Below are positions 35,656-44,137 of a DNA stretch of 64,000 bases, one piece after another. Position numbers and translations under genes: made by a program. The stretch spans positions 1-64,000 of the forward strand of contig CAJXWA010000002.1 in NCBI GenBank assembly GCA_913062525.1. The letters are read 5' to 3'. This stretch comes from an uncultured Alphaproteobacteria bacterium (GTDB taxonomy: Bacteria > Pseudomonadota > Alphaproteobacteria > Sneathiellales > Sneathiellaceae). Position 1 is the first letter of the stretch. Each line of letters starts with the position of its first letter. The notes under the pieces were generated by a model, which saw nothing but the letters and a program-made list of their open reading frames with translations, was not told the origin of the DNA and ran no database searches.

Positions 35656-36620
35656 TGAGTATTGAAAATTTGTTAGAAGTGAACGATCTAAAAGTTCATT
35701 TTTCCAAAAAGAAAATGTTCGCAGATCCCGTTGTTGTTCACGCTGTGGATGGCGTTAGTTTTAGTATTCCAAAAGGGAAAACATTCGGCATCGTCGGGGA
35801 AAGTGGTTCTGGAAAAACGACCACTGCTTTGGCTGTTCTGCGTCTTGTTGGTATTACGTCAGGGACAGTTGAACTCGGCGGACAAGAGATTTCAGCGCTA
35901 GAAGGAGAAGACCTCCGATTAGCACGCCGGCAATTTCAAATGGTGTTCCAAGACCCCTATTCGTCGCTTGATCCCAGAAGACGCGTTGGGGATATCGTTA
36001 GAGAACCAATGGACCTGATGGATATTGGGGAAGAAGATGCGCGTGATGAAAAGGTCAGAGAACTTTTCGTCAAAGTTGGATTGCGACCTGAATTAACCGA
36101 ATTATTTCCTCACCAGTTTTCTGGGGGACAACGACAACGAGTTGGGTTAGCGCGCGCGCTGGCAAGTGAGCCAGAATTGATTGTCTGCGATGAGCCGGTC
36201 TCTGCACTTGATGTTGCTGTGCAGGCTCAAATCTTGAACCTCATGCGCCGCCTGCAAGAAGATACAGGGGTAACGTTTCTATTCATCAGCCATGATCTGG
36301 GGGTCGTTCAGCATTTATGTGATCACGTTGCCGTCATGTATCTTGGCCAAATCGTCGAGCAGGCGGATCGTATCACTCTGTTTAAAAATCCGAAACATCC
36401 TTACACACAAGCCCTGCTATCTGCGGTTCCAAGAGTTGACAGTCATGGAAGTCACACGGAACGGCAACATCTGCAAGGTGATCCTCCAAGTCCGATTAAT
36501 TTGCCCAAGGGCTGTCGATTTGCCGGGCGTTGCCCACAAGCTATGGCCATTTGCCATTCTGAGCCGCCTGCACTGCAAGAAATTGGGGACCGACATTTGG
36601 CATCGTGTCATTTGTTATAG
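35655..36620 (+). CDS. ABC transporter ATPase, DppF type
   Basis: The protein is 321 residues from the ATG at 35655, which shares a base with the previous stop; the track start at 35625 is internal to that gene. Walker A GESGSGKT, Q-loop FQDPYSSLDPRRRVGD, signature FSGGQRQRVGLARAL, Walker B LIVCDEPVSALD and the C-terminal GCRFAGRCPQAMAIC cluster are all present. It is the last gene of the importer operon and converges with the MATE gene 36 bases away. Confidence 0.94.
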   Translation: MSIENLLEVNDLKVHFSKKKMFADPVVVHAVDGVSFSIPKGKTFGIVGESGSGKTTTALAVLRLVGITSGTVELGGQEISALEGEDLRLARRQFQMVFQDPYSSLDPRRRVGDIVREPMDLMDIGEEDARDEKVRELFVKVGLRPELTELFPHQFSGGQRQRVGLARALASEPELIVCDEPVSALDVAVQAQILNLMRRLQEDTGVTFLFISHDLGVVQHLCDHVAVMYLGQIVEQADRITLFKNPKHPYTQALLSAVPRVDSHGSHTERQHLQGDPPSPINLPKGCRFAGRCPQAMAICHSEPPALQEIGDRHLASCHLL

Positions 36621-36655
36621 GAACGAGTTAGGAAGTTAATCGGCCTTTTTCGATG

Positions 36656-38017
36656 TTACGTATTAGCTTTTTTCCATGCTCCCAGAGCGAGGGCAAGGGT
36701 TGGAATGGCGCCATAGAAAAACAGGCTGGCAGAAATACAGATGAGAAGTCCGTGAAAGTCGCCTTCTCCATTCTGTAGGGTGTAGAAGCCAATACCTGCT
36801 GCGATAATGAGACGACCTACGCTTGCGAAAACCGGCCAGAAAACGGCATGGGCTCCTTGGGATGCGAAGTAGAGTGATAACCCCAGTCCGAAAAAGGCAT
36901 AGGCGGGGCCGACAATTGTTAGATATTCAGCCGCTGCAGTAAATACTGCCGCGTCATCTGTGAATATACCAGCCCAGATTTCAGGATATACCGCAACCAA
37001 CAGACCAATTAATCCGCAGATCAGAAACGCCATGCAGCCGCCAACCCATCCGATGTTTTGGGCGCGGTTGATTTGGCCAGCGCCAATGTTACTTCCCACG
37101 AGAGAGATCATGGCAGCCCCTATTCCAAATACGATAGGAACAAGGATAAATTCAAGGCGTGTACCGATGCCAAAACCGGCAAGGGCACTTTCACCAAACC
37201 GACTAACCATGGCCGTAACCAAGACGATGGTAGAAATAGATAGAAACGGATTAATCCCTGCAAGACCGCCAACTTTTACAAGCTCCTTTGCCATATCAGG
37301 GTCCCACAGCAGGCTGTCTTTCGAAAATTGAATGCCGCTTTTACCCGATAGGAGTTTTCGAAAACAAATGAGAGCGCCAATAGCTGCCGCAATCACTGTT
37401 CCGTAGCCGATGCCCGCAATACCAAGTGCTGGCAGTCCAACCCAACCGAGTGACAACGCGCCACTTATAAGAATTTGGAAAATTGCTGTCACAACCATTG
37501 CAAATGCAGGCGTGGTCATATCACCAGCACCGCGGAGTAGGCTGCTGAAAATATTAAACAGCCATAGAGTGAAGACACCTGAGAATACGATGTTTGAATA
37601 GGTTGTTGCATGTTGCAAGCTGTCGCCAGAAGCGCCAATCGCCATGGCAATGTCGGTTACCCATATTTTCTCAACACCAAAGAATATCGCTGAAGCCGCT
37701 AAGGCAAGGAAAGTCGCATGCCAGACAATTCTGTTCGCTCGATCAACTTTACCTGCGCCCATTGCGCGTGCTGTTGTTGCTGCGATGACGCCCCCAATTG
37801 ACCCCGCGCCCAGCATGTTCATGAGCATAACAAAGGGAAATAATACAGCAAATCCAGCGAGCGCTGATGTACCAAGTTCCCCCACATACCACATTTCAGC
37901 GATGGAGACGCATGACATCACAAAAAAGCCGACCATGTTAGGGGCTGCAAGTTTTAAAAGAGTTGGTACGATTGGCGCAGTAAGGAAAGAGGCCTGCTTT
38001 AATTTTGCAGCTGTCAT
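36656..38017 (-). CDS. MATE-family multidrug/metabolite efflux transporter
   Basis: The 453-residue membrane protein has 12 helices in two pseudo-symmetric halves. FLTAPIVPTLLKLAAPNMVGFF opens it, and GELGTSALAGFAVLFP and FGESALAGFGIGTRLEFI are the typical half-repeats. MATE proteins export cationic drugs, dyes or metabolites in exchange for Na+ or H+. It is divergent from an HxlR regulator with a clean palindrome between them, so export is probably inducible. Confidence 0.92.
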   Translation of the reverse strand: MTAAKLKQASFLTAPIVPTLLKLAAPNMVGFFVMSCVSIAEMWYVGELGTSALAGFAVLFPFVMLMNMLGAGSIGGVIAATTARAMGAGKVDRANRIVWHATFLALAASAIFFGVEKIWVTDIAMAIGASGDSLQHATTYSNIVFSGVFTLWLFNIFSSLLRGAGDMTTPAFAMVVTAIFQILISGALSLGWVGLPALGIAGIGYGTVIAAAIGALICFRKLLSGKSGIQFSKDSLLWDPDMAKELVKVGGLAGINPFLSISTIVLVTAMVSRFGESALAGFGIGTRLEFILVPIVFGIGAAMISLVGSNIGAGQINRAQNIGWVGGCMAFLICGLIGLLVAVYPEIWAGIFTDDAAVFTAAAEYLTIVGPAYAFFGLGLSLYFASQGAHAVFWPVFASVGRLIIAAGIGFYTLQNGEGDFHGLLICISASLFFYGAIPTLALALGAWKKANT

Positions 38018-38071
38018 GGTTTTATCCTGGAAAATTGGGTTTTGTTTTTATTGTTATGCGTATCTATATTT

Positions 38072-38090
38072 AAGTTCAAAAAATGAACTT
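38072..38090. promoter_or_regulatory. Palindromic operator between MATE and hxlR genes
   Basis: AAGTTCAAAAAATGAACTT has perfect 7-bp arms and a 5-bp A-rich spacer, and another TGAAC half-site follows at 38098. It lies in the 123-base divergent gap, 55 bases upstream of the MATE start and 51 upstream of the HxlR start. It is the best candidate for the HxlR binding site. Confidence 0.66.
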
Positions 38091-38140
38091 GTCAATATGA
38101 ACATAAATGTTAGAATTTGGAGAAACAAGGAGCATTGAAG

Positions 38141-38593
38141 ATGAAATGGGATGAGCTAAAGACGGAACCCTGTTCCGTTGCGCGAACGTTGTCGGTAATT
38201 GGTGAGAAATGGACAATCCTCATTTTGAGGGAATGTTTTCGGAAAAATACTCGGTTTGACGGCTTCGAAGCTGCTCTTGGACTTCCCCGTGCTGTGCTAT
38301 CGGCACGCCTAAAAACATTGCAAGAAGACGGTGTTTTGGAAAAAAAAATTAACCCTGAACACGCAGGACGCTTTGATTACATATTGACAAAAAAGGGCAG
38401 GGACCTGCGACCGGTACTCCTTACGATGCTTGCTTGGGGTGATCAATACATGATGGATAAACCGACCATGATTGTAAAACACACACTTTGCGGGTGCGAC
38501 ATCGTACCGGAGCTGTATTGTCCGAAATGTCAAAATAAGCTGGAAGCTGAAGAGACGCGGGTTGTCGAAGTTACGCAGTCGTCACCTCTGTAG
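38141..38593 (+). CDS. HxlR-family transcriptional regulator
   Basis: The protein is 150 residues from the ATG at 38141 behind AAGGAGCATTGAAG; the track start is eight codons earlier. The winged-helix HxlR domain shows in CSVARTLSVIGEKWTILILRECFRKNTRFDGFEAALGLPRAVLSARLKTL. The C-terminus carries two CxC or CxxC pairs (LCGCDIVPELYCPKCQNK) that resemble a small metal or redox site, found in part of the family. It is divergent from the MATE exporter it probably controls. Confidence 0.9.
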   Translation: MKWDELKTEPCSVARTLSVIGEKWTILILRECFRKNTRFDGFEAALGLPRAVLSARLKTLQEDGVLEKKINPEHAGRFDYILTKKGRDLRPVLLTMLAWGDQYMMDKPTMIVKHTLCGCDIVPELYCPKCQNKLEAEETRVVEVTQSSPL

Positions 38594-38704
38594 GTGTTCA
38601 ATGTGCAAAGCGAGGTATCATAAAAATATGATAATAATCCCTTTTTATCTTTAACTCTTCTGTGGTGTACGCATAAGATAAGGAGAATATAAAAAGGGGA
38701 ATTT

Positions 38705-39868
38705 ATGTCTGTTCAAAATATACTGCCGGTTATCGGCCACCTATATGACGCGGCGACAGATATACAGAAATGGCCGGTCTTTTTAGAAAGCCTCGCAGAT
38801 CTTTTTGAAGCAGATTATACGAACATTCTTCATTTTGACCCTTCCGAAGAAAAGTTTAACTTCTGGCTTACCCACGGCGCCGAATTACCTTTGGATATGC
38901 TTGAAAATTTTCAAACGAGATTTGCGGACGACCCTAGGGCAGTAGCATGCGGGAAATTACCTGGAAAACCTTTGTCTTGCCGGCTTTCCATTGGGGAAGA
39001 GGCTTGGCATCAATCCTACATTTATCAGAACATGTTGGAGAATGAACACAGATTTCCCATTATTGAATATTCAATCTCACTCGTTATGCCGGGCGAGGAT
39101 GGAACAATGACAGGACTAGCTGTTATGCGCTGGAAAGATGGGCTGGCATTTACGCAAGAAGACTGTGATTTGGTCGGTGAAATCATTCCTCATTTACGGC
39201 GAGCGATTGATCTTCAAAAACGTTTCGTTAAATCAGATTTCGTCAAGCGAACAGCTCATGCAGTATTGGACCATCTTCCTACGGGAATTATTCTTTCTGA
39301 CGAACATGGGAATGTGCTGCACCAAAATTCATCTGCTGAGGAGATTGCGTCTCGCGTTGACGGTATTTCCATTGTTGGAGGGCATATTCGGTTAGAAAAA
39401 TCCTCGCAAAATTCGGATATGCATCTTGCCATAAAAACGGCCATAACAAGCGCACGGACGGGTGATATTCTTCCGGGTTACACCTTAAGCGTGCCTAGAA
39501 AAACATCCAACGAAAACTATGCGATGTTGATTTCCACGTTATGGGGAAATCATCTGAAATTAGGCATGGGTGTTTTAGATGAGCCTTTGGCTGTTATTTT
39601 CATAACCGACCCTGAAACGCCGCAAGAAGCTCCTGCCGATTTATTACAACGGCTTTACGGTTTTACACCCTCTGAAGCTCGTCTCGTAGAAGGGCTTATC
39701 ACTTTTGATAGCTTGGAAGAGGCCGCCAATGCAATCAGTATTTCAGTGCAAACAGCGCGACAATATTTAAAGTCTGTTTTCCAAAAAACGGATACACAAC
39801 GGCAATCCATGTTAATCAAAAAAATATTATCTTCTCCGATTTGGATGCAAAAACATTTTCAACACTGA
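38705..39868 (+). CDS. LuxR-type helix-turn-helix regulator with PAS-like sensor part
   Basis: The 387-residue protein ends in a LuxR/GerE-type DNA-binding domain (FTPSEARLVEGLITFDSLEEAANAISISVQTARQYLKSVFQKT). The N-terminal half looks like a ligand-sensing region of the kind seen in many alphaproteobacterial orphan LuxR proteins, and residues 190 to 215 (LDHLPTGIILSDEHGNVLHQNSSAE) resemble a PAS domain. There is no autoinducer synthase nearby. Target genes are unknown. Confidence 0.85.
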   Translation: MSVQNILPVIGHLYDAATDIQKWPVFLESLADLFEADYTNILHFDPSEEKFNFWLTHGAELPLDMLENFQTRFADDPRAVACGKLPGKPLSCRLSIGEEAWHQSYIYQNMLENEHRFPIIEYSISLVMPGEDGTMTGLAVMRWKDGLAFTQEDCDLVGEIIPHLRRAIDLQKRFVKSDFVKRTAHAVLDHLPTGIILSDEHGNVLHQNSSAEEIASRVDGISIVGGHIRLEKSSQNSDMHLAIKTAITSARTGDILPGYTLSVPRKTSNENYAMLISTLWGNHLKLGMGVLDEPLAVIFITDPETPQEAPADLLQRLYGFTPSEARLVEGLITFDSLEEAANAISISVQTARQYLKSVFQKTDTQRQSMLIKKILSSPIWMQKHFQH

Positions 39869-39993
39869 ATGTTACGCAACCCGGAAAGTTTCTTTATGAA
39901 ATTTATAACCTAGCTACTCCCAAATGAGAGGTCTCGCGAAAATATTTCTCTGTAGACTCTCCATATTAGCAATTGTGGAATAGAGGGTGAATT

Positions 39994-40320
39994 ATGAAAA
40001 ATACTAAAAAAATAGCGAGTTTTATGTTGGTTGGATCTTTTCTTGCCTTGGGGGCATGCCAAACAACAGAAAGCGGTTCCAGTGCGGGACTGGATACATC
40101 CTCACTTTCGTCAGGAGCAAAAATGATTGCTAATGCGGCACTTAGCGACATGTCAGCAGTCAAAAGCGCGTGTCAATCTGGGAAAGATGGTGTTACGAAA
40201 TTGATAACAGCGAAAACAACTAATTTGATGCAATCAGGTGAAAGCTTGGATCCATCAAAGGACGGACCAGAAGCGGGTGCATTCATCGGTAAAAATTGCA
40301 GTTCTCTTTTGTCAGCATAG
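39994..40320 (+). CDS. Small lipoprotein of unknown function
   Basis: The 108-residue protein has a lipoprotein signal (MKNTKKIASFMLVGSFLALGAC, lipobox LGAC) and a serine-rich linker, followed by a short domain with two cysteines (AVKSACQSGKDGV and IGKNCSSLL) that could form a disulfide. ATG at 39994 follows TAGAGGGTGAATT. No family is recognised. It probably sits in the outer membrane, facing the periplasm. Confidence 0.75.
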   Translation: MKNTKKIASFMLVGSFLALGACQTTESGSSAGLDTSSLSSGAKMIANAALSDMSAVKSACQSGKDGVTKLITAKTTNLMQSGESLDPSKDGPEAGAFIGKNCSSLLSA

Positions 40321-40335
40321 AAAAAAACGGCGAGT

Positions 40336-40373
40336 GTCAGCATGATGGCTTGCAATAGCAACCTCATGCTGAC
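40336..40373. terminator. Bidirectional hairpin between lipoprotein and alcohol dehydrogenase genes
   Basis: GTCAGCATGA / TCATGCTGAC is a perfect 10-bp stem whose loop holds a second small stem, TTGC-AATA-GCAA. Read on the minus strand it is followed after eight bases by TTTTTTTT, so it is a good terminator for the alcohol dehydrogenase gene. Read on the plus strand the T-run is poor. Confidence 0.65.
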
Positions 40374-40396
40374 TTCTTACCTGTAGGCATTGAAGG

Positions 40397-41449
40397 CTAT
40401 GGTGTGAGTACAATCCGCCCAGTTGCATTTCCGGCCTTCAGATCCATAAGGGATGCATTGGCATCCTCCATGGGGCGAACTTCATATGGAATAGGAGCAA
40501 CTTTTCCAGCTTGAACAAGTGCCATGAGTTCCCGCATTTCAGCTAACGTTCCCACGTAAGATCCGATGATCGATCGCATCATTAGCGGCAATGTTGGAAG
40601 GGGAAGGGTTATGGAAGAGCCGAAAAGGCCTACCACCACAAGCGTGCCACCTTTTCGTAATATATTAAGGCCAAATCCGGCTGATGATGGCGCACCAACA
40701 AAGTCGATGGCAGCGCCAGCGCCGCCCTTTGTAAGTTCCATCATTTTTTGGACGGCTTCGGGATCACTGTTATCAAATACAGCTGATGCGCCAGCTTCTA
40801 ATGCTGCAGCCCTTTTCGTTTCGTCGATGTCAGCCACGACAATTTTGCACTTCAACACAGATGGCGCGAAATGAACGGCTGAAAGCCCAACGCCGCCGGC
40901 ACCAATAATCACAACGGTGTCGTTCTCGCCCAAATGAGATAATTTTTTAAGAGCACTGTAGGCGGTTAATCCAGAACACGCGTAAGTACAGGCAAGTTCG
41001 GCTGGGATACCATCAAAGGGAATAAGGTATTTGGGGTGAGGGGCGATCACTTCATCAGAATACCCGCCATTGTATCGGGCGCCTAATGTGAGGGGTGACA
41101 TGCACAACAATTCATCTCCCTCTTCGCAACGGGCACAGCTTCCACAACCAATCCATGGGAAAATAATGCGTTTGTCACCAATACTTGCACCTGTGGCATC
41201 CGGGCCCAAAGCAGCGACTTCACCAACAATTTCATGTCCCATAGTGAAGGGGAGGGTCATGCCGCGTTCCGCAAGATCCAATTTCTGTCCACCGCCCATG
41301 TCAAAATAACCTTCCCACAGATGCAAATCACTATGGCAGACACCGCAGGCAGAGATTTTAAGCAGAACTTCAGTTCCGGTTGGGGTTGGGGTTTCGTATT
41401 CGCGGGCTTCGAGGGGTTTTCCAAATTCAATGACTTGTTGGCTACGCAT
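40397..41449 (-). CDS. Zinc-dependent alcohol dehydrogenase (MDR superfamily)
   Basis: The protein is 350 residues from the ATG at 41449 behind GGGAGATTAAGACC; the track start adds 22 unlikely residues. Catalytic-zinc ligands are seen in CGVCHSDLH and MGHEIVG, the structural zinc in CGSCARCEEGDELLC, and the NAD(P) fold in VVIIGAGGVGLSAVHFAPSVL. An insertion between the two zinc regions (GYFDMGGGQKLDLAERGM) marks a subgroup of MDR alcohol dehydrogenases found in proteobacteria. Substrate open; an aldehyde/alcohol pair is likely. Confidence 0.9.
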   Translation of the reverse strand: MRSQQVIEFGKPLEAREYETPTPTGTEVLLKISACGVCHSDLHLWEGYFDMGGGQKLDLAERGMTLPFTMGHEIVGEVAALGPDATGASIGDKRIIFPWIGCGSCARCEEGDELLCMSPLTLGARYNGGYSDEVIAPHPKYLIPFDGIPAELACTYACSGLTAYSALKKLSHLGENDTVVIIGAGGVGLSAVHFAPSVLKCKIVVADIDETKRAAALEAGASAVFDNSDPEAVQKMMELTKGGAGAAIDFVGAPSSAGFGLNILRKGGTLVVVGLFGSSITLPLPTLPLMMRSIIGSYVGTLAEMRELMALVQAGKVAPIPYEVRPMEDANASLMDLKAGNATGRIVLTP

Positions 41450-41601
41450 GGTCTTAATCTCCCTATTTTTTATTATTATGAAATAACTATAGGCTGACAC
41501 GAATTGAAAACTCAAAATTATTTTTATCTAATTCTTTTTGGGCTTTACCTCCAATTGTGTATATTTTCAAATCTTGAGAAATTGAACAGAGAATTTTTGT
41601 G

Positions 41602-42228
41602 ATGCTGACCGAAGTCAATTTACCGTTTATTCTTCTTGCTGCGCTTCTGGCAACTGCGAGCCCAGGGCCTGCGACGCTTGCCATTGCGGGTACATCCATG
41701 AATAGTGGGCGCCGTTATGGTCTTGCACTTGCATCTGGCGTGATGTCAGGTTCTTTGATGTGGTCAGTTTCAGCTGCATTTGGTCTTGGTGCCATAATGC
41801 TCGCTAATGCATGGGTTTTTGAAGTCGTGCGCTATATGGGCGCGTGTTATCTTTTGTATCTAGCCTTTAAATCAATCCGGTCAGCCTTGAAGATATCGGT
41901 TGTCACTACGGATGCAAATGTAGTTCTCAGCCTTAAAGCTGCCTATGCAAAAGGTTTGGCATTGCATCTAACGAACCCAAAAGCGATTTTATTTTTTGGA
42001 GCTTTGTTTTCTGTTGGCATTCCAAAAGATGCATCTTCGTCATCGTTAGCAACGGTGATCATCGCCATCGCTATTCAAAGCTTTATAGTGTTCCATGGTT
42101 ATGCATTTTTGTTTTCAAGCCAACGGGCTATAAATGTATACACCAAGCTTCGGAGAGGTTTCGAAGCCGCGTTTGGACTTGCCTTTGGCGCTGCGGGTGT
42201 AAAAATCCTGACGACACCTGTGGAATAA
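41602..42228 (+). CDS. LysE/RhtB-family exporter
   Basis: The protein is 208 residues from the ATG at 41602; a GTG one codon earlier is also possible. It has six hydrophobic segments and the family motif ATASPGPATLAIAGTSMNSGRRYGLALASGVMSG, together with AKGLALHLTNPKAILFFGALF. LysE/RhtB proteins export amino acids or their analogues. It is divergent from the alcohol dehydrogenase gene and about 115 bases upstream of a MarR regulator. Confidence 0.9.
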   Translation: MLTEVNLPFILLAALLATASPGPATLAIAGTSMNSGRRYGLALASGVMSGSLMWSVSAAFGLGAIMLANAWVFEVVRYMGACYLLYLAFKSIRSALKISVVTTDANVVLSLKAAYAKGLALHLTNPKAILFFGALFSVGIPKDASSSSLATVIIAIAIQSFIVFHGYAFLFSSQRAINVYTKLRRGFEAAFGLAFGAAGVKILTTPVE

Positions 42229-42306
42229 CTTTTAAGCAACTCAAATTTGGGAGACAAATGTGATGGCAACTAAAATTGCTCTTCTTTTTGATTGAATACA
42301 GCAATT

Positions 42307-42320
42307 TTGTTGTATATACA
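42307..42320. promoter_or_regulatory. Palindromic site upstream of marR (copy 1)
   Basis: TTGTTGTATATACA contains the perfect 10-bp palindrome TGTATATACA, 25 bases upstream of the MarR start codon. The identical 14-mer recurs at 42788-42801 before the next gene. This pair is the likely operator of the MarR protein. Confidence 0.66.
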
Positions 42321-42344
42321 CTTATTTTATAATGGAGGAATGAC

Positions 42345-42770
42345 GTGGCTATATCAATGGAAATGCAAGCTCTCGAAGTTTCAAAATCGTGTATTGTCGC
42401 AAGGCTTCGCAAACTCAACCGCGAAGTTAGCGCTATCTACGAGGATTGTTTTCGGCCCTTTGGTTTAACTGTTGCCCAATTTAACCTTCTGATCTCCATT
42501 GGTGCTCACGGGGAAGCGTCTCCCTCGCGATTAGCAAAAGTATTGTCACTCGAAAAATCCACAGTTAGCCGGAATATAGAAAAAATGCATGCCCATAAGT
42601 GGGTCGAAGTCATTCCGCAAGGGGATAAGCGGGTTCACACTCTTGCATTGTCTGACATCGGTGAAAAGTTGGTAGAGGAAGTTCTTCCAGCGTGGCGGAT
42701 CGCACAGCAAAAAACTGAGAAGACCTACGGCCCACTTACCGACCTCTTGAATAAAGTAACGTTCGTCTGA
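42345..42770 (+). CDS. MarR-family transcriptional regulator
   Basis: The 141-residue protein starts at GTG with GGAGGAATGAC upstream. It has the winged helix TVAQFNLLISIGAHGEASPSRLAKVLSLEKSTVSRNIEKMHAHKWVEVIPQGDKRVHTLALSDIGEKL, a full MarR core including the D-x-R wing. Identical palindromes before this gene and the next one suggest it represses itself and the iron-sulfur/SCP2 protein, released by a small ligand. Confidence 0.92.
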   Translation: MAISMEMQALEVSKSCIVARLRKLNREVSAIYEDCFRPFGLTVAQFNLLISIGAHGEASPSRLAKVLSLEKSTVSRNIEKMHAHKWVEVIPQGDKRVHTLALSDIGEKLVEEVLPAWRIAQQKTEKTYGPLTDLLNKVTFV

Positions 42771-42787
42771 AGATATATTTCTGAATA

Positions 42788-42801
42788 TTGTTGTATATAC
42801 A
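42788..42801. promoter_or_regulatory. Palindromic site upstream of the QueG-like gene (copy 2)
   Basis: This is an identical copy of TTGTTGTATATACA, 15 bases before the start codon at 42817 and 17 bases after the MarR stop. A regulator bound here would block initiation of an internal promoter or halt read-through. Confidence 0.66.
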
Positions 42802-42816
42802 TCTAAGGAAAAAATT

Positions 42817-44124
42817 ATGCTTGATATTATTGGTGCCGATGGGCAAGAAAAATCGAAATCGGGCGGTATAGGGTCAGACTGGTTGCGCCAGCTCTGCTTG
42901 GATTGCGGTGCAGATGACGTTGGTTTTGTTGATATTTCTAGTCCAGAGCTTGATGATCAACGGGCAGATATCTTAAATGTTTTTCCAAGAACAAAATCCT
43001 TGATTTCATTTGTTGTGAAAATGAACAAAGAAAATATCAGGACACCCAAACGATCTGTGGCAAATGTGGATTTCCATCACACTGGGGATGATGTTTTACA
43101 TACAGCGCGCAGTATCGTGAAAAAACTGTCAGCGGAAAAGGTTGGGGGTTTGTACCCCTCAATGGGTTTTCCCATGGAGATGGATGATTTTCCCGGCAAA
43201 ACTTGGGTCATATCCCATAAACCTGTGGCTATAGCCGCAGGGCTAGGGAAAATGGGCATTCACCGCAACATTATCCACCCAAAATTTGGGAATTTCATTT
43301 TGCTTGGTACTGTATTGATTGATCACGAGATTGAAACATACGGGGAGCTTCTTGAATACAACCCATGTTTGGAATGCAAGCTATGTGTTGCTGCCTGCCC
43401 GGTAGGAGCCATTGGACCTGATGGAAATTTTGATTTTGCGGCTTGTTACAATCATAATTATCATGAATTTATGGGCGGCTTTACGGCGCTGACTGAAACC
43501 ATTGCTGATGCTAAAGATGCCAAAGATCTCCGCACAAAAATTGATGATAATGAAAGCGCCTCTTGGTGGCAAAGCCTGTCTTTTGGCGCAAACTATAAGG
43601 CGGCATATTGTCTCGCTGTCTGCCCCGCCGGGGATGATGTCATTGGCCCGTATCTTGAAAATAAATCGGCCTTTAAGAAAGAAATATTGAGACCACTTAC
43701 GGAGAAAAGTGAAGCCATTTATGTGGTGCCTGGCACAGATGCACAAGCCCATGTGGAAAAGCGATTTAAGAATAAACGTGTTCGTCTGATGAGGTCTCAT
43801 CTGAGACCAACATCCATCGCAGGTTTTATTCAAAGTATACCGCTTGTTTTTAATCGTCACAAATCGGATGGCCTAGACATTGTGTATCATTTTGATTTCA
43901 CTGGTAAAGAAGAAATACAGGCAACGGTTACAATCAGAGACAAAACCATTAGCGTTGTGGACGGTCTGCAGGGAATGGCTGATTTTACTTTGAAAGCAGA
44001 TAGCAAGGCATGGCTGTCATTCCTTCGAAAAGATAAATCATTGCCCATGTTATTGCTAACAAGGAAAATCCGGCCCAAAGGCCCAATTAAACATCTGAAG
44101 TCATTTAGCCGATGTGTTCGCTAA
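42817..44124 (+). CDS. QueG-like 4Fe-4S protein fused to an SCP2 sterol-carrier domain
   Basis: The 435-residue protein has an N-terminal part resembling epoxyqueuosine reductase and reductive dehalogenases: KMGIHRNIIHPKFGNFILLGTVLID near 145, ferredoxin cluster CLECKLCVAACPVGAIG at 184 to 199, and further cysteines near 210 and in YCLAVCP at about 265. Residues of about 330 to 430 (GLDIVYHFDFTG...TLKADSKAWLSFLRKD) match an SCP2-like lipid-binding domain. The combination suggests reductive chemistry on a hydrophobic compound. It is probably not the queuosine enzyme itself, because of the SCP2 domain and MarR control. Substrate unknown. Confidence 0.8.
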   Translation: MLDIIGADGQEKSKSGGIGSDWLRQLCLDCGADDVGFVDISSPELDDQRADILNVFPRTKSLISFVVKMNKENIRTPKRSVANVDFHHTGDDVLHTARSIVKKLSAEKVGGLYPSMGFPMEMDDFPGKTWVISHKPVAIAAGLGKMGIHRNIIHPKFGNFILLGTVLIDHEIETYGELLEYNPCLECKLCVAACPVGAIGPDGNFDFAACYNHNYHEFMGGFTALTETIADAKDAKDLRTKIDDNESASWWQSLSFGANYKAAYCLAVCPAGDDVIGPYLENKSAFKKEILRPLTEKSEAIYVVPGTDAQAHVEKRFKNKRVRLMRSHLRPTSIAGFIQSIPLVFNRHKSDGLDIVYHFDFTGKEEIQATVTIRDKTISVVDGLQGMADFTLKADSKAWLSFLRKDKSLPMLLLTRKIRPKGPIKHLKSFSRCVR

Positions 44125-44137
44125 GCCAATGACGATG

